Notes: a model not told the origin generated them from the letters alone. Positions 44,817 to 54,822 are shown, numbered from the stretch's first letter. The stretch: 64,000 nt of DNA from Pseudomonas vranovensis DSM 16006 (GCF_000425805.1 NZ_KE384454.1:271593-335592); one strand, 5' to 3'. Numbers and translations are program-made.

Positions 44817-45992
44817 GTGGGCGTGGACGGCATGTCGTGGCGAGAATATGAGAAAGGTCTTCTCCAGCGGGTGAGCGATTTGCACGCAAGGTTTCACAGT
44901 GGAGCCTATCGGGCAACGCCGTCGCGGCGGGTCTATATTCCCAAAGCCGACGGCAGGCAGCGTCAGCTGGGCATTGCCTCTCTTGAGGACAAGATCGTAC
45001 AGCAGGCGGTCGTTACCGTTTTGAATGCGATCTATGAAGAAGACTTTCTAGGATTCTCGTATGGGTTTCGGCCGGAACGTAGCCAGCACGATGCGCTGGA
45101 TGCGTTGACGGTCGCGCTCAAGGGCCAGAAGGTGAACTGGATATTGGATGCGGATATCACGTCGTTCTTTGATGAGATCGACCATGAATGGATGCTGATG
45201 TTTCTGGGACACCGGATTGCAGACCGGCGCATGCTCGGACTTATCTGCAAATGGGGTGTTATGGAGGATGGCCGTAGGATAGCTGCGACCAAGGGGACGC
45301 CCCAAGGCGCAGTGATCTCGCCGTTGCTGGCGAATATCTATCTTCACTACGTGCTGGATTTGTGGGCAAGGCAGTGGCGCCAGCGGCATGCCCGTGGCGA
45401 TGTGATTGTTGTGCGCTACGCGGACGACAGCGTGGTGGGTTTCAGGACGCAATGGCAGGCTCAGCAGTTTCTGGTGCGGTTGCAGGAACGCTTGGCCAGG
45501 TTCGGTTTATCCCTAAACGCCTCGAAGACACGGCTGATTGAGTTTGGTCGTTTTGCTGCGAGAAATCGTAGTAAGCGAGGGTTAGGTAAACCGGAGACGT
45601 TTGACTTCCTGGGCTTCACGCACTGTTGCAGTACCAACAGAAGCGGTGGTTTTCAAATACTGCGACTGACGGTCAAGAAGCGAATGCGTGCGACGCTGCT
45701 GGCTATTCGGGATGAGCTGAAGCGCCGACGGCATGAACCCATCCGGGCTCAAGGGCAATGGCTCACTCGGGTGGTGAGTGGTTACTTCAACTACCACGCG
45801 GTGCCGGGAAATCTGATACGTCTGGGTGGTTTTCGTCTGGCGGTATGCCGTCTATGGCGGCAAGCCCTCAAAAGTCGCAGCCAGCGTAATCGGCTTCAAT
45901 GGTCACGCTACGGACGCCTTGCTGACCTCTACATACCTAGACCCAGAAATGCACATCCTTACCCTGAGGATCGCTTCGCGTCACATACCTGA
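44817..45992 (+). pseudogene. group II intron reverse transcriptase/maturase, N-terminally truncated
   Basis: About 391 residues remain. RT blocks: RVYIPKADGRQRQLGIASLEDKIVQQA, FSYGFRPERSQHDAL, ILDADITSFFDEIDHEW, TPQGAVISPLLANIYLHY and VRYADDSVVGF with the catalytic YADD. A maturase X-like region follows (RLKTRL-type to WLTRVVSGYFNYH). The codons before 44817 still match RT sequence (SFYALRRDAAVGVDG), but no start codon with ribosome site is apparent. The enzyme core looks intact; expression is doubtful. Confidence 0.8.
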
Positions 45993-45998
45993 GGCAGG

Positions 45999-46031
45999 AG
46001 CTGTATGCGGTAGTTCCGCACGTACGGATCT
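45999..46031 (+). ncRNA. group II intron domain V
   Basis: GAGCTGTATGCGG, a short loop, and CCGCACGTACGGATC form the catalytic domain V hairpin with the bulge seen in bacterial introns. It lies 7 bases past the RT stop, the normal position. Confidence 0.75.
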
Positions 46032-46299
46032 GTGCGGGGGGCAGCAGGTAACTGCCGTCCCTACCGCGACCTGTCGAATCGCGGCGCGTACCATACGAGC
46101 ATGGCGTGCGCGCATTTGCAGCAGTTCTGCACGAGCCAGCCCTAGGTACTAGATGCTGGCTTCACCTTTGCGACTTGGTGACCCATCTATCAATCGCGCT
46201 TCCACGCGCCCATCCTCCAGGAACACAAGATGGTCAGCAGGATCATCAATACAGGGATTCAGTAGCAGCGGTTCTTCCCTGAGCACAAGCCAAGGCCCG

Positions 46300-46676
46300 G
46301 ACGCTCGCTTTGTCTCATCAGCAAGGGGAAAGAAATTAGCTTTGCCGATCACCCGGGCATTCTGGAGGGGGTTTCGCGGAGATGAGCTGACTAAGCTCAC
46401 GATCGAGAACACGTATGCCGAGCGCTACGTCGAGATCAGGTTCTATCTGGGGTCGAGCAAAGGAGACCGGCAGAACATCGGCGCGAGTACAAGACGCCAT
46501 CGTTGAGCAAGCTCTGCCCGGTGGAGGCGTACCTGAACTGAATCGAAGCTGCCGGCCTAACACGCGGTGGTGTGTTCAGGGGCATTGATCGCTGGGGTAA
46601 CATCAGCGATCGCCCGCTTGCGGCCCATAGTCTGATTCCTCTCCTTCGCGACACCCTGGATCCAAGCCTCATAATT
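46300..46676 (+). pseudogene. tyrosine recombinase remnant
   Basis: The frame reads LPITRAFWRGFRGDELTKLTIEN and then LGSSKGDRQNIG, matching the first-arginine region of a phage-type integrase. After a one-base shift near 46485 it goes on as EYKTPSLSKLCPVEAYLN, an in-frame TGA in place of a Trp codon, and IEAAGLTRGGVFRGIDRWGN. At least two inactivating changes are present. It is unlike the recombinases at 4340 and 61158. The stretch 46070-46300 has no recognised gene. Confidence 0.7.
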
Positions 46677-46752
46677 GGCTTGGAGGTGTCTAGGAAACCA
46701 GGGGCGATTCACAGGGGCCCTACTTGCAGCAAGCAAGACCCCTAACGACAGG

Positions 46753-47376
46753 TTAGCTGGAGGTCAATTTGGTGTAGCTGGTGATCAGATTGCGGTAGTC
46801 GGGTATATGGTTGGAGAACAATGCCCCCAAGCCTTCGATGTCATTACGCCAATCGCGATGCAGCTCACATGCCAGCCCAAACCAGGTCATCATTTGCGCG
46901 CCGGCTTGTGACATGCGGTCCCACGCAGAATCGCGCGTCAGCGCGTTGAAGGTCCCCGAGGCATCGGTGACTACAAACACATCAAAGCCTTCCTCCAGCG
47001 CTGACAGTGCTGGGAATGCCACGCACACTTCAGTCACCACACCAGCAATGATCAGTTGCTTCTTCCCGGTTGCTCTCACTGCCTTGACGAAGTCTTCGTT
47101 ATCCCAGGCATTGATCTGACCAGGACGGGCGATATAAGGCGCATCTGGAAACTGTTCCTTGAGCTCGGGCACCAATGGGCCATTGGGGCCGGTTTCAAAA
47201 CTGGTGGTGAGGATGGTGGGCAGGTTGAAATACTTGGCCAAGTCACCCACGGCCAATACGTTGTTCTTGAACTTGTCCGGGTCGATATCTCGCACCAGCG
47301 ACAGCAATCCGGTCTGATGATCAACCATCAGCACGGCGGCGTTATTTTTGTCCAAACGTTTGTATTGAAAAGCCAT
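46753..47376 (-). CDS. isochorismatase-family hydrolase, YcaC type (first)
   Basis: A 207-residue cysteine hydrolase starting MAFQYKRLDKNNAAVL at 47376. The catalytic Asp is in LMVDHQTGL, the Lys lies in the middle region, and the Cys is in VTEVCVAFPALSA. The WFGLACELHRDWR segment is also typical of YcaC-like octameric hydrolases. Natural substrates are unknown. It lies 83 bp downstream of the pirin gene on the same strand. A paralogue at 50623 shares the block ATGKKQLIIAG. Confidence 0.88.
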   Translation of the reverse strand: MAFQYKRLDKNNAAVLMVDHQTGLLSLVRDIDPDKFKNNVLAVGDLAKYFNLPTILTTSFETGPNGPLVPELKEQFPDAPYIARPGQINAWDNEDFVKAVRATGKKQLIIAGVVTEVCVAFPALSALEEGFDVFVVTDASGTFNALTRDSAWDRMSQAGAQMMTWFGLACELHRDWRNDIEGLGALFSNHIPDYRNLITSYTKLTSS

Positions 47377-47459
47377 GATGGATCTCCTTGGAAATACGGC
47401 CCTGCACAAAGGTGCGAGGCCAGGTGAACTCTGTAGAGCACCGGAATGCGACCAGGCCA

Positions 47460-48326
47460 TTAGCCCCCCATTTGACCAAACAGCCCTCCCTGGAAGTCAT
47501 CCACAGCCTGGCGAATCTCGTCATCCGTATTCATCACAAAAGGGCCATAGCCTACGATCGGTTCGTTCAGAGGCTCACCGCAAAGCAGCATGATGCGTGC
47601 TTCATTATTGGCCTCCAGCGAAATTTCGTTATCGGCTCGGTCAAAGAGCACTGTCTGCGCCTCCCTGACCAACTGAGTGTTGTTCACTAATACCGTGCCT
47701 TGTAGCACTACTATGAGTGTTGTGCGCCCGACCACCACCGGCAAAGAAATTGGTTTTTCACGCTTGAGCTGAAGATCCCAGACATCAATCGGTGTGAATG
47801 TCTTGGCGGGCCCTTTTTGACCGTCGAACGCGCCGGCAATCAGTCGCAAGGTACTACCGCCGGCTAGAGGAATGACGGGGATCGACTGGTCAAGGATGGT
47901 CTGATATCGAGGAGATGACATTTTCTCGCGAGCAGGTAAGTTCACCCACAATTGAACCATTTCCAGGACGCCGCCGCTGCGCGCAAAATCTCCGGAATGG
48001 AATTCTTCATGGAGAATGCCAGCCGCCGCTGTCATCCATTGCACGTCACCCGGGCCGATCCGTCCCCCGGCACCTGTAGAGTCACGGTGTTCAAGCTCAC
48101 CACGGTATACGATGGTCACCGTCTCGAAGCCTCGGTGTGGGTGCTCACCTACACCACGACGTTCAGTGGTCGGTGGAAAATCCTGCGGCCCCGCAAAGTC
48201 GAGTAATAAAAAAGGGCTGATGTGCTCACCCAGACTGTCGTAGGAAAACAATGTGCGAACCGGGAATCCATCACCAACCCAATGGGGTCTTGGACTGGTG
48301 TAGACACCAAGAATCTTCTTCATCAC
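47460..48326 (-). CDS. pirin family protein
   Basis: The 288-residue bicupin has the pirin metal-site signature: GVGEHPHRGFETVTIVYRGE, with HPHRGFET, and a glutamate in the following strand pair (WMTAAAGILHEEFHS). Metal ligands are His, His, His and Glu. Some bacterial pirins are quercetin dioxygenases; others are regulators. The C-terminal cupin contains GEPLNEPIVGYGPFVMNT, typical of the family. It is cotranscribed with the isochorismatase-like gene downstream, a pairing often seen in Pseudomonas. Confidence 0.9.
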   Translation of the reverse strand: MMKKILGVYTSPRPHWVGDGFPVRTLFSYDSLGEHISPFLLLDFAGPQDFPPTTERRGVGEHPHRGFETVTIVYRGELEHRDSTGAGGRIGPGDVQWMTAAAGILHEEFHSGDFARSGGVLEMVQLWVNLPAREKMSSPRYQTILDQSIPVIPLAGGSTLRLIAGAFDGQKGPAKTFTPIDVWDLQLKREKPISLPVVVGRTTLIVVLQGTVLVNNTQLVREAQTVLFDRADNEISLEANNEARIMLLCGEPLNEPIVGYGPFVMNTDDEIRQAVDDFQGGLFGQMGG

Positions 48327-48517
48327 CGATCTCCCGAAGTCGATAGCGAATAACCATAGATGCAGAATCCGGAGTCCGACAGGCTAAAATCTGAACCTCA
48401 GCGTTCCATTCTGTGAACATTCCATGCAGAAAGAACAAGGAGACTAGGCAAAACGCAGCCGGTCAGCCTGTACTGAACACCGTCTGGCGGAGTAGAGCGC
48501 ACAGAGGCATATTTGAA

Positions 48518-48991
48518 TCAGAACGGGAGCAGGTAACGCAGGGTAAGTTGATTACCTTCCGAACGATTTCTAGCGCCTTGCTCAACGTAGTAATTAGCGA
48601 AACAATTCTGGTTACCGTGGCGATACATCACCCCCGGCCCTAGTCCCAGCACCCGTTCCATTGAGTCGGACTGCCGTCGCCCATCGATTCGATCAGCAGA
48701 AATCTGCTGCAAGTGATAACCCGCAACACCAACCCGCCAGGTATCCGAGACGTCATATGACACAGCAAAATTGCTGTGAAATGCTTCTCCCGGTTGGATG
48801 CTACTCGCCTGTAAGCGTGGCGACGGGTCTTCATTACGGCTAGACCAGGCATAGTTAAGGCGGCCGCTGACCTCTAGTCTATCTGTCAGCTCCCAAGTAA
48901 AAGCGTAGTGAGGGCTGACTACCCAGAGATTGCTACCCACGTTGATACTGGCGTCACTATCGTAGTCACCGGTTGGGGCCGTTATCACTAG
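48518..48991 (-). pseudogene. SphA/MetA-type outer-membrane protein, cut by IS5-type element
   Basis: The remaining C-terminal part of about 157 residues has beta-barrel pattern and family blocks of the phenol-degradation meta-pathway protein (Phenol_MetA_deg): ITAPTGDYDSD, NLWVVSPHYAFTWEL, GLGPGVMYRHGNQNCFANYY and an ending in LRYLLPF. The 5' portion is missing at the left edge of the insertion sequence (48992). No matching N-terminal part was seen on the other side of the element, so a deletion came with the insertion. Confidence 0.7.
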
Positions 48992-50177
48992 GGAAACTCC
49001 GAACAAGTTGCTCATCAACCGAAAACGGGCGACTTGGGGATGCCGAAAAGCCCGACTTTCAGCCGCTGATTATTGGATAACCAAGGCGAAGCCTTGGTTA
49101 TCTGCCCTCACGGGCGCACCTCTCCCGCAGCAGGCAATAATTGCCGGCGCACCATCCACAGATTCGACAGCGCAAACAACGTGGTCAATTGCGCCGTGTT
49201 CTTGGCCAAGCCACGGAAGCGGGTTTTCACATAACCGAACTGACGCTTGATCGCGCGAAAGGGATGTTCGACTTTCGCTCGCGCCTGCGCTTTGACATTC
49301 TCGATCCTGCGTCTGGCTTTGTAGAGCACACTGCGTTTGCTCAAGTGCTTGTAGGTGCTACGGCGAGCCGCAATCTGCCAGATCACCGGCCGTCCGTCAT
49401 GCTCCGGCCGTTTCTCCACGCCGGTATAACCCGCATCGGCACAGATAACATTTTCTTCGCCATGCAACAGGTGAGCGACCTCCGTTACATCAGCCACATT
49501 CGCCGCTGTGCCGTGGACATGGTGCACCAGGCCCGACTCAGCATCGGCACCAATATGCGCCTTCATGCCGAAGAAATACTGATTACCCTTCTTCGTCTGA
49601 TGCATTTCAGGATCGCGTTTGCCTTCCTTCTTCTTGGCCGAACTGGGGGCGTGAATGATGGTGGCGTCGACAATGGTGCCCTGGCGCAACGACAGGCCCT
49701 TGTCTCGCAGGTAATTGTTGATGGTTTCCAGAATCCCCGAAGCCAGTTGGTGCTTCTCCAGCAGGTGCCGGAAATTCATGATTGTCGTGTCTTCGGGAAT
49801 CGGAGCGCTGAGCGTTAGATGAGCAAACTGGCGCATCGAAGTGATCTCGTACAGCGCTTCTTCCATGGCTGGGTCGCTCAACGAAAACCAGTTCTGCAGC
49901 AGGTGAATACGCAGCATGGTTTCCAGTGGGTAAGGCTTGCGGCCACCGCCAGCCTTTGGGTAATGCGGCTCGATCAATGCCACCAAACCGCTCCACGGCA
50001 CCACCTGCTCCATCTCGGCCAGGAAACGTTCGCGACGGGTCTGCTTGCGCTTACCGGCGTACTCGAAATCGGAAAAGCTCATCTGACTCATGGGATGGAG
50101 GGCTTGTGGGGGGTAATTGACGGGAGGGCTATTTCAGCACAGCTCAGATGGCTTGTGCTGACTTGATCGGAGAATCC
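48992..50177 (-). mobile_element. IS5-type insertion sequence
   Basis: Imperfect terminal inverted repeats: GGAAACTCCGAACAAGTT at 48992 and, inverted, GGATTCTCCGATCAAGTC at 50177. Flanks are CTAG and TTAG, both fitting the YTAR target preference but not identical. This fits an element that has lost its original other side by rearrangement. It contains one intact transposase gene. Confidence 0.8.
49108..50091 (-). CDS. IS5-family transposase
   Basis: The 327-residue DDE transposase starts MSQMSFSDFEYAGKRKQTRR. N-terminal DUF772-like dimerisation region: RIHLLQNWFSLSDPAMEEALY. Catalytic Asp residues are in GTIVDATIIHAPSS and VICADAGYTG. The Glu is in the Y-x-x-x-E/R-like block of RRRIENVKAQARAKVEHPF. 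Complete and probably functional. Confidence 0.92.
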   Translation of the reverse strand: MSQMSFSDFEYAGKRKQTRRERFLAEMEQVVPWSGLVALIEPHYPKAGGGRKPYPLETMLRIHLLQNWFSLSDPAMEEALYEITSMRQFAHLTLSAPIPEDTTIMNFRHLLEKHQLASGILETINNYLRDKGLSLRQGTIVDATIIHAPSSAKKKEGKRDPEMHQTKKGNQYFFGMKAHIGADAESGLVHHVHGTAANVADVTEVAHLLHGEENVICADAGYTGVEKRPEHDGRPVIWQIAARRSTYKHLSKRSVLYKARRRIENVKAQARAKVEHPFRAIKRQFGYVKTRFRGLAKNTAQLTTLFALSNLWMVRRQLLPAAGEVRP

Positions 50178-50179
50178 TT

Positions 50180-50311
50180 AGCGAGTCCAGTGTGATCGAG
50201 CATTGCCGCAGCAATCTGGCCAGCTATAAGTGCGTAAAAGCCGTGAAGGTGATCGATGCGCTGCCGCGTAACGCGGTCGGGAAAGTGCTGAAGCGCCAAT
50301 TATGCGAGTAA
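50180..50311 (+). pseudogene. C-terminal remnant of an acyl-CoA ligase
   Basis: Directly at the right edge of the IS5 element, an open frame gives VIEHCRSNLASYKCVKAVKV and then DALPRNAVGKVLKRQL. This is the extreme C-terminus of an AMP-dependent ligase, with the catalytic lysine in NAVGKVLK. The rest of the gene is gone. It is not the same as the ligase at 25790. Together with the SphA-type fragment it shows that a deletion accompanied the insertion. Confidence 0.75.
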
Positions 50312-50328
50312 GTGTGCGTTGCATTTCA

Positions 50329-50344
50329 GGGGCTCTCGAGCCCC
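50329..50344 (+). terminator. hairpin after ligase remnant
   Basis: GGGGCTC and GAGCCCC around a 2-nt loop lie 17 bp past the stop of the ligase remnant. It is a plausible leftover terminator. Confidence 0.4.
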
Positions 50345-50622
50345 ATATAGACAGTAAGTCCAATCGGCTCCGCAGGTTTCTGAATCCTTACCTACGTGCT
50401 TTTCATGCTCGTTGCGCGTTACCACAAAGCACCTGAATCCCAGCAATCTGAACTACCCCGTGCCCAAGAAGTGTCATAACGCTTTCGCCAAGCTTCATAT
50501 TCTAAACATTGAATTGTTGCAGCAGCGGAACGCTGTGGTGCAGGAGGTTAGCTTGTGGCTGAAATTTGCTGATCTATTCTTGTTCTCGCATCAAAACTAA
50601 ACACTTGCGAAAGGATCAAGCA

Positions 50623-51303
50623 ATGAGCACACCTGCAAACTTCAATGGCCAACCTCCTGCCATTGACCCAAACAACGTGGCCATGCTGCTGATTGACCAT
50701 CAAAGCGGACTCTTTCAAACCATTGGTGACATGCCCATGCCCGCGTTGCGTGCACATGCCACCGCCCTCGCTAAAATCGCATCGCTGTGCAAGATCCCGG
50801 TGATTACCACCGCCTCTGTACCTCAAGGCCCTAACGGCCCCCTGATCCCTGAAATTCACGAAAACGCACCACATGCGAAGTATGTCGCCCGTAAGGGTGA
50901 GATCAACGCCTGGCACAACCCTGAGTTCGTTGCCGCGGTCAAAGCCACAGGCAAGAAACAGCTGATCATTGCCGGCACGATCACCAGCGTGTGCATGGCA
51001 TTCCCAACCATCAGCGCAATTGCTGATGGATACCAAGTGTTTGCCGTGATCGACGCCTCCGGCACTTACAGTAAAATGGCTCAAGAAATCACCCTTGCAC
51101 GAGTTGTCCAGGCAGGTGCCGTGCCTATGGACACCGCGGCAGTAGCTTCCGAGTTGCAAAGGACCTGGAATCGTGATGACGCACAGCAATGGGCCGAGGT
51201 CTATACCAAAATTTTCCCAAGCTACCAGCTGCTCATCGAGAGCTACATGAAGGCTCAAGACGTCGTGAACAATAACGAAGTCTTGGACTCCTCTAGAAAG
51301 TAA
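50623..51303 (+). CDS. isochorismatase-family hydrolase, YcaC type (second)
   Basis: A 226-residue protein starting MSTPANFNGQPPAIDPNNVA at 50623. The catalytic Asp is in LLIDHQSGL and the Cys in TSVCMAFPTISA. KATGKKQLIIAGTI matches the paralogue at 46753, but the tail (MKAQDVVNNNEV) is longer. The gene stands alone, with a GC hairpin after its stop. It may act on amides or carbamoyl groups; no substrate can be assigned. Confidence 0.87.
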   Translation: MSTPANFNGQPPAIDPNNVAMLLIDHQSGLFQTIGDMPMPALRAHATALAKIASLCKIPVITTASVPQGPNGPLIPEIHENAPHAKYVARKGEINAWHNPEFVAAVKATGKKQLIIAGTITSVCMAFPTISAIADGYQVFAVIDASGTYSKMAQEITLARVVQAGAVPMDTAAVASELQRTWNRDDAQQWAEVYTKIFPSYQLLIESYMKAQDVVNNNEVLDSSRK

Positions 51304-51567
51304 GCAGAGCTGAAATGCGGCTCGCTTCTACTCGGGCCGCATCACTCCATTGGACTGCCCCCGGAAAGGTCAGTGGAAGCAGCCGCAGCCGGTACTCCGG
51401 CTGCAGGCCCAGCGTATCGCTCGCGGCACGAATTTATGGCACCCTGCCGTCACTGCTTTAGCTTCTTTTCTTTTGCTATCTCAAAACAACCTAGGAACGG
51501 ATCAAGCATGGAACCAGCCATCCACGATCGGGAGTCGTGTCATTCGGCGCGGCTAAGTGCTATAACC

Positions 51568-51875
51568 ATGCCCCTGACCAAGCCCAATCAAGCCTCAGCA
51601 ATATTCGCATTATTCTTCACCGCCCTCCTCGCTGGCTGCACTACACAACTGACGGCTGAAGGGTCGAAGGTAGGGCTTGTCACCGCCCCTCAAGCGTCTG
51701 ATTGCAACATCATGAGTTTGCCGCTCAAGGTTCATCTGCTGACGACGCCTTGAATATTGCCCTCAATGAAACCGCAACGATGGGAGGTGACAGTCTGGGT
51801 GTTGAGTCGGTCAATGAAGTCGGTGGCGACGCTGAGATCAAAGCGGTCGCCCTGAAGTGTCGGTACGGGAAATAG
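51568..51875 (+). pseudogene. DUF4156-type lipoprotein, frameshifted
   Basis: The start MPLTKPNQASAIFALFFTALLAGCTTQLT is a lipoprotein signal peptide with lipobox LLAGC. It continues as AEGSKVGLVTAPQASDCNIM, as in DUF4156 proteins. At about 51710 the frame must shift, since the next frame reads EFAAQGSSADDALNIALNET and ends AVALKCRYGK, the expected C-terminus. One frameshift separates the halves. A sequencing error cannot be excluded. Confidence 0.7.
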
Positions 51876-51944
51876 CAGAATCAAGGTGGCGGCAGAGAGA
51901 TGTCCCGATCCGCTGAGCAAGTACGTCAGCCGTTACGCCTTTGC

Positions 51945-53213
51945 TTACCAGATCGGTAACGTGTAACTGATGATCAAGCGATTTTCATCGAGATCGCTGC
52001 CAAAGTTTGTCGAGCGCACGGTCGCATTTCGCCATTTCACCCCGATGTTCTTCAGCGGTCCGCTCTGCACGACATAACCAATGTCGGTATCGCGCTCCCA
52101 TTCCTTTCCCTCGTTACGGTTGCTGCCCAGGTCAATATTGGAGCCATTGAGGTAGCGGGTCATGAAGGTCAGGCCGGGTATGCCGATGGCCGCGAAGTTG
52201 TAGTCGTAGCGGACTTGCCAGGACTGCTCATCCTTGCTGGCGAAGTCGCTGATCTGCACGAAGTTCACCAGGAACGCATCGGTACCATTGATGTAGGCGA
52301 AACCTGTGTCGCCGCTCATGTCTTGATAACCGAGGCCGAAGGCGTGACCGCCGAGGCCATAGGTGAACATCGCGCCAAACGCCTTGTTATCGACGTTACT
52401 GCCGCCATCGTCTGTAGAACGGGCGAAGCGCAGATCCGACTTCAGTGACTGGCCGGTGGCTACTGGCAACACGTAGGTCAGGTTGATCATGTGCTGGTCG
52501 TAGACGTTATCGAGGTGGCCGTAGGCGTATCCGGTCGCAAGGTTGCCCGTCCATTTGTAATTCAGGCTGGCAAAATCAAAGCTGTCGCTGGTCACCTGGC
52601 GGCTCGTGAAGCCCTTGGCACCGGTGCGGGTGATGGTCATGTTTTCATAGTCCGAAGAGTCGCGCTGGTTGACCTGCGTCAACCGCCCGACATCCACGAC
52701 CAGCGCGTCGATGTCGAGCGAGGTCAACTGGCCGCTCTCGAAGGTTTGCGGCAACAGCCGTGAGTCATTGGCCAGCACTGTTGGTAGCTTTGGCATCAGC
52801 GTGCCAATTTTCAGCACACTTTTAGACGCGCGCATTTTCGCGGTTAACCCCAGCTCGCCATATTCGTCCTGTGTGCCCTTGCGGGTGTCACTATGACGCT
52901 TGAGCAGGCCGGACCCGGCACGATCCGGGCTGGAATCGAGTTTGACGCCCAGCAGACCGATGGCATCGAAACCGACACCGATCAAACCCTCGGTATAGCC
53001 CGACTCATAACGCAACAGAAAGCCCTGCGCCCATTCTTCTTGCTTGGATTGCGCAGCGTTGGCCTGGCGATAGTCGCGATTGAAGTAGAAGTTGCGCAAT
53101 TCCAGGCTAGTTTTACTGTCCTTGATAAAGTCAGCAAACGCGGGGGCCGAGAGGCTGATCAATCCAACCGCGAGCAATAGTCGGGTAGCGAACGTTCGAG
53201 TGTTGCGTTTCAT
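51945..53213 (-). CDS. OprD-family outer-membrane porin
   Basis: The 422-residue protein has a signal peptide (LLLAVGLISLSAPAFA). The family opening FIKDSKTSLELRNFYFNRDYR is followed by QEEWAQGFLLRYESGYTEG and IGVGFDAIGLLGVKLDSS, typical of OprD/OpdK substrate-specific porins. It ends IISYTLPIW, an aromatic residue as in barrels. Porins of this type import small carboxylates such as benzoate, vanillate or amino acids. The adjacent upstream MFS gene (broken) would have handled the same substrate at the inner membrane. Confidence 0.92.
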   Translation of the reverse strand: MKRNTRTFATRLLLAVGLISLSAPAFADFIKDSKTSLELRNFYFNRDYRQANAAQSKQEEWAQGFLLRYESGYTEGLIGVGFDAIGLLGVKLDSSPDRAGSGLLKRHSDTRKGTQDEYGELGLTAKMRASKSVLKIGTLMPKLPTVLANDSRLLPQTFESGQLTSLDIDALVVDVGRLTQVNQRDSSDYENMTITRTGAKGFTSRQVTSDSFDFASLNYKWTGNLATGYAYGHLDNVYDQHMINLTYVLPVATGQSLKSDLRFARSTDDGGSNVDNKAFGAMFTYGLGGHAFGLGYQDMSGDTGFAYINGTDAFLVNFVQISDFASKDEQSWQVRYDYNFAAIGIPGLTFMTRYLNGSNIDLGSNRNEGKEWERDTDIGYVVQSGPLKNIGVKWRNATVRSTNFGSDLDENRLIISYTLPIW

Positions 53214-53376
53214 GCTGAAGTCCTTGTTTTTATTTTTAAGTTTTTGTCTTTTAGCGCTGCCGAACTCACACAGGGCGACGGAGTCCTGGTGTTCAGGCGT
53301 GCGTAGAACAGGTGCGAAATGACCCTTGCCAGCGGGCAGATGAGATAAACACGCGGATGGCGAATAAACTCAGGTA

Positions 53377-53403
53377 GATACCGTCGCCTCACGCGACGGT
53401 ATC
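53377..53403 (-). terminator. hairpin after MFS pseudogene
   Basis: GATACCGTCGC and GCGACGGTATC pair perfectly with a 5-nt loop. It lies about 60 bp past the MFS stop and upstream of the porin start. Confidence 0.55.
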
Positions 53404-53463
53404 CGTGATGGACGTTGGTCAACTGAGTCCATCTTCATGACATCCTGTTCCACAGAGCACGAT

Positions 53464-54708
53464 TCAGTCGCGGTCGATCAGGGACGTATTGCGGGTGTCC
53501 TGCATAAAGAAATAGACCAGCAGGGAACACCCGATGCCAGCGGCGATGTACCAGAAGAAGCCCGATTCCATGCCGATGCTTTTGAACCACAGCCCTACGT
53601 ATTCAACGGTTCCACCGAACACTGACTGCGTAAATGCATACGGAAGGCCAACCCCAATTGCACGGATTTGCACGGGGAACAATTCAGCCTTCACTACCGC
53701 GTTGATCGAGGTGTAGCCGCAGAGAATGAACAAGGCGAAGGTGACCAAGCCAAAGGCAGCCCAGAAACTAGCGATCGACTGCAGCAAGAGCATGATGGGC
53801 ACTGTGCACAGGGTTCCGAGGATGCCGAAGAACATCAGCACCGGCCGCCGACCAATGCGGTCAGAAAGGGCACCGAAAACGGGTTGCATGAACATGAACA
53901 ACACCAGTGTGCCCGCGGATATCAGCGTGGCGTCATTGCGGCTGAAGCCCACACTGTTGACCAGGTACTTCTGCATATAGGTGGTGAAGGTATAGAAGGC
54001 CAGCTAGCCGCCCATGGTCAGGCCGATGACGGTCAGCACCGCTTTGGGATGTCGCATCAAGGTCACCAGCGTATTCTCTTTGCGCACCGCCGCGGTTTTT
54101 TGCGCCTTGGCAAAGCTTTCGGTCTCTTCCATATTGCGGCGCAGATACATGGCGACCACTGCGGCGAAGCCACCGATGAAAAACGGTACGCGCCAACCCC
54201 AGGTTTCCAGCTCGGTCTGGGTCAGGGTGTTTTGCAAAATGATCAAGGTGGATAGGGCGAGGAGTTGGCCCATGATCACTGTCACATACTGGAAGCTGGC
54301 AAAAAAACCACGATGCCCCTTCCCTGCCATTTCCGATAAGTACGTTGCAGAAGTGCCGTACTCTCCGCCGACGGACACCCCCTGCAGCATACGGGCGAAA
54401 ACCAGAAGCGCAGGTGCCGCATAACCAATGCTGGCATAGCCAGGGATCAGGGCAATAATCATGGAACCGGTGCACATCAACACCACCGATAACATCAGGG
54501 CGGCCTTGCGGCCTTTACGGTCGGCATACAGGCCCAATAGCCAGCCGCCAATCGGGCGCATCAGAAAGCCCACGGCGAAGATCGCAGCGGTGTTCATCAA
54601 CTGCGCGGTCTGGTCGCCCTGAGGAAAGAACGCCTTGGCGAAGTAAATCGAAAAGGTCGCATAGACGAACCAGTCATACCACTCCACAAGATTGCCGACA
54701 CACCCGCC
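53464..54708 (-). pseudogene. MFS (MHS/KgtP-type) permease with nonsense codon and lost start
   Basis: The frame reads VGNLVEWYDWFVYATFSIYF, later GWLLGLYADRKGRKAALM and LQGVSVGGEYGTSATYLSEM, all typical of metabolite:H+ symporters. At 54004 the codon after TMGG is TAG, with LAFYTFTTYMQKYLVNSVGF continuing in the same frame to 53464. So a single nonsense mutation splits it. The 5' end is also missing: upstream of GNLVEWYDW there is a stop and no start. The left break coincides with the start of transposon-like sequence at about 54710. Confidence 0.85.
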
Positions 54709-54822
54709 CCACTATCAGTGCACGCAGGCGGTATTCACGAATCCCAACAGGTGCTCCGTGACGGTTCGTCGCGATAATTACCATCAAGTGGCCGGCAGGC
54801 CGCAATGTGCGAATGAACTCCG

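Larger units (their letters stand above)
44781..46066 (+). mobile_element. 5'-truncated group II intron
   Basis: The reverse transcriptase frame starts abruptly, without the usual N-terminal 80-100 residues or ribozyme domains I-III. The 3' part is present: the RT-maturase frame to 45992, a domain V hairpin at 45999-46031 and a domain VI-like hairpin to about 46066. Truncation at the 5' side and fusion to a broken esterase gene show it is a dead copy. Confidence 0.75.

Noticed and set aside
46149..46412. Minus-strand open frame overlapping the integrase remnant
   Set aside because: Mostly antisense to the pseudogene; the non-overlapping part has no family likeness.
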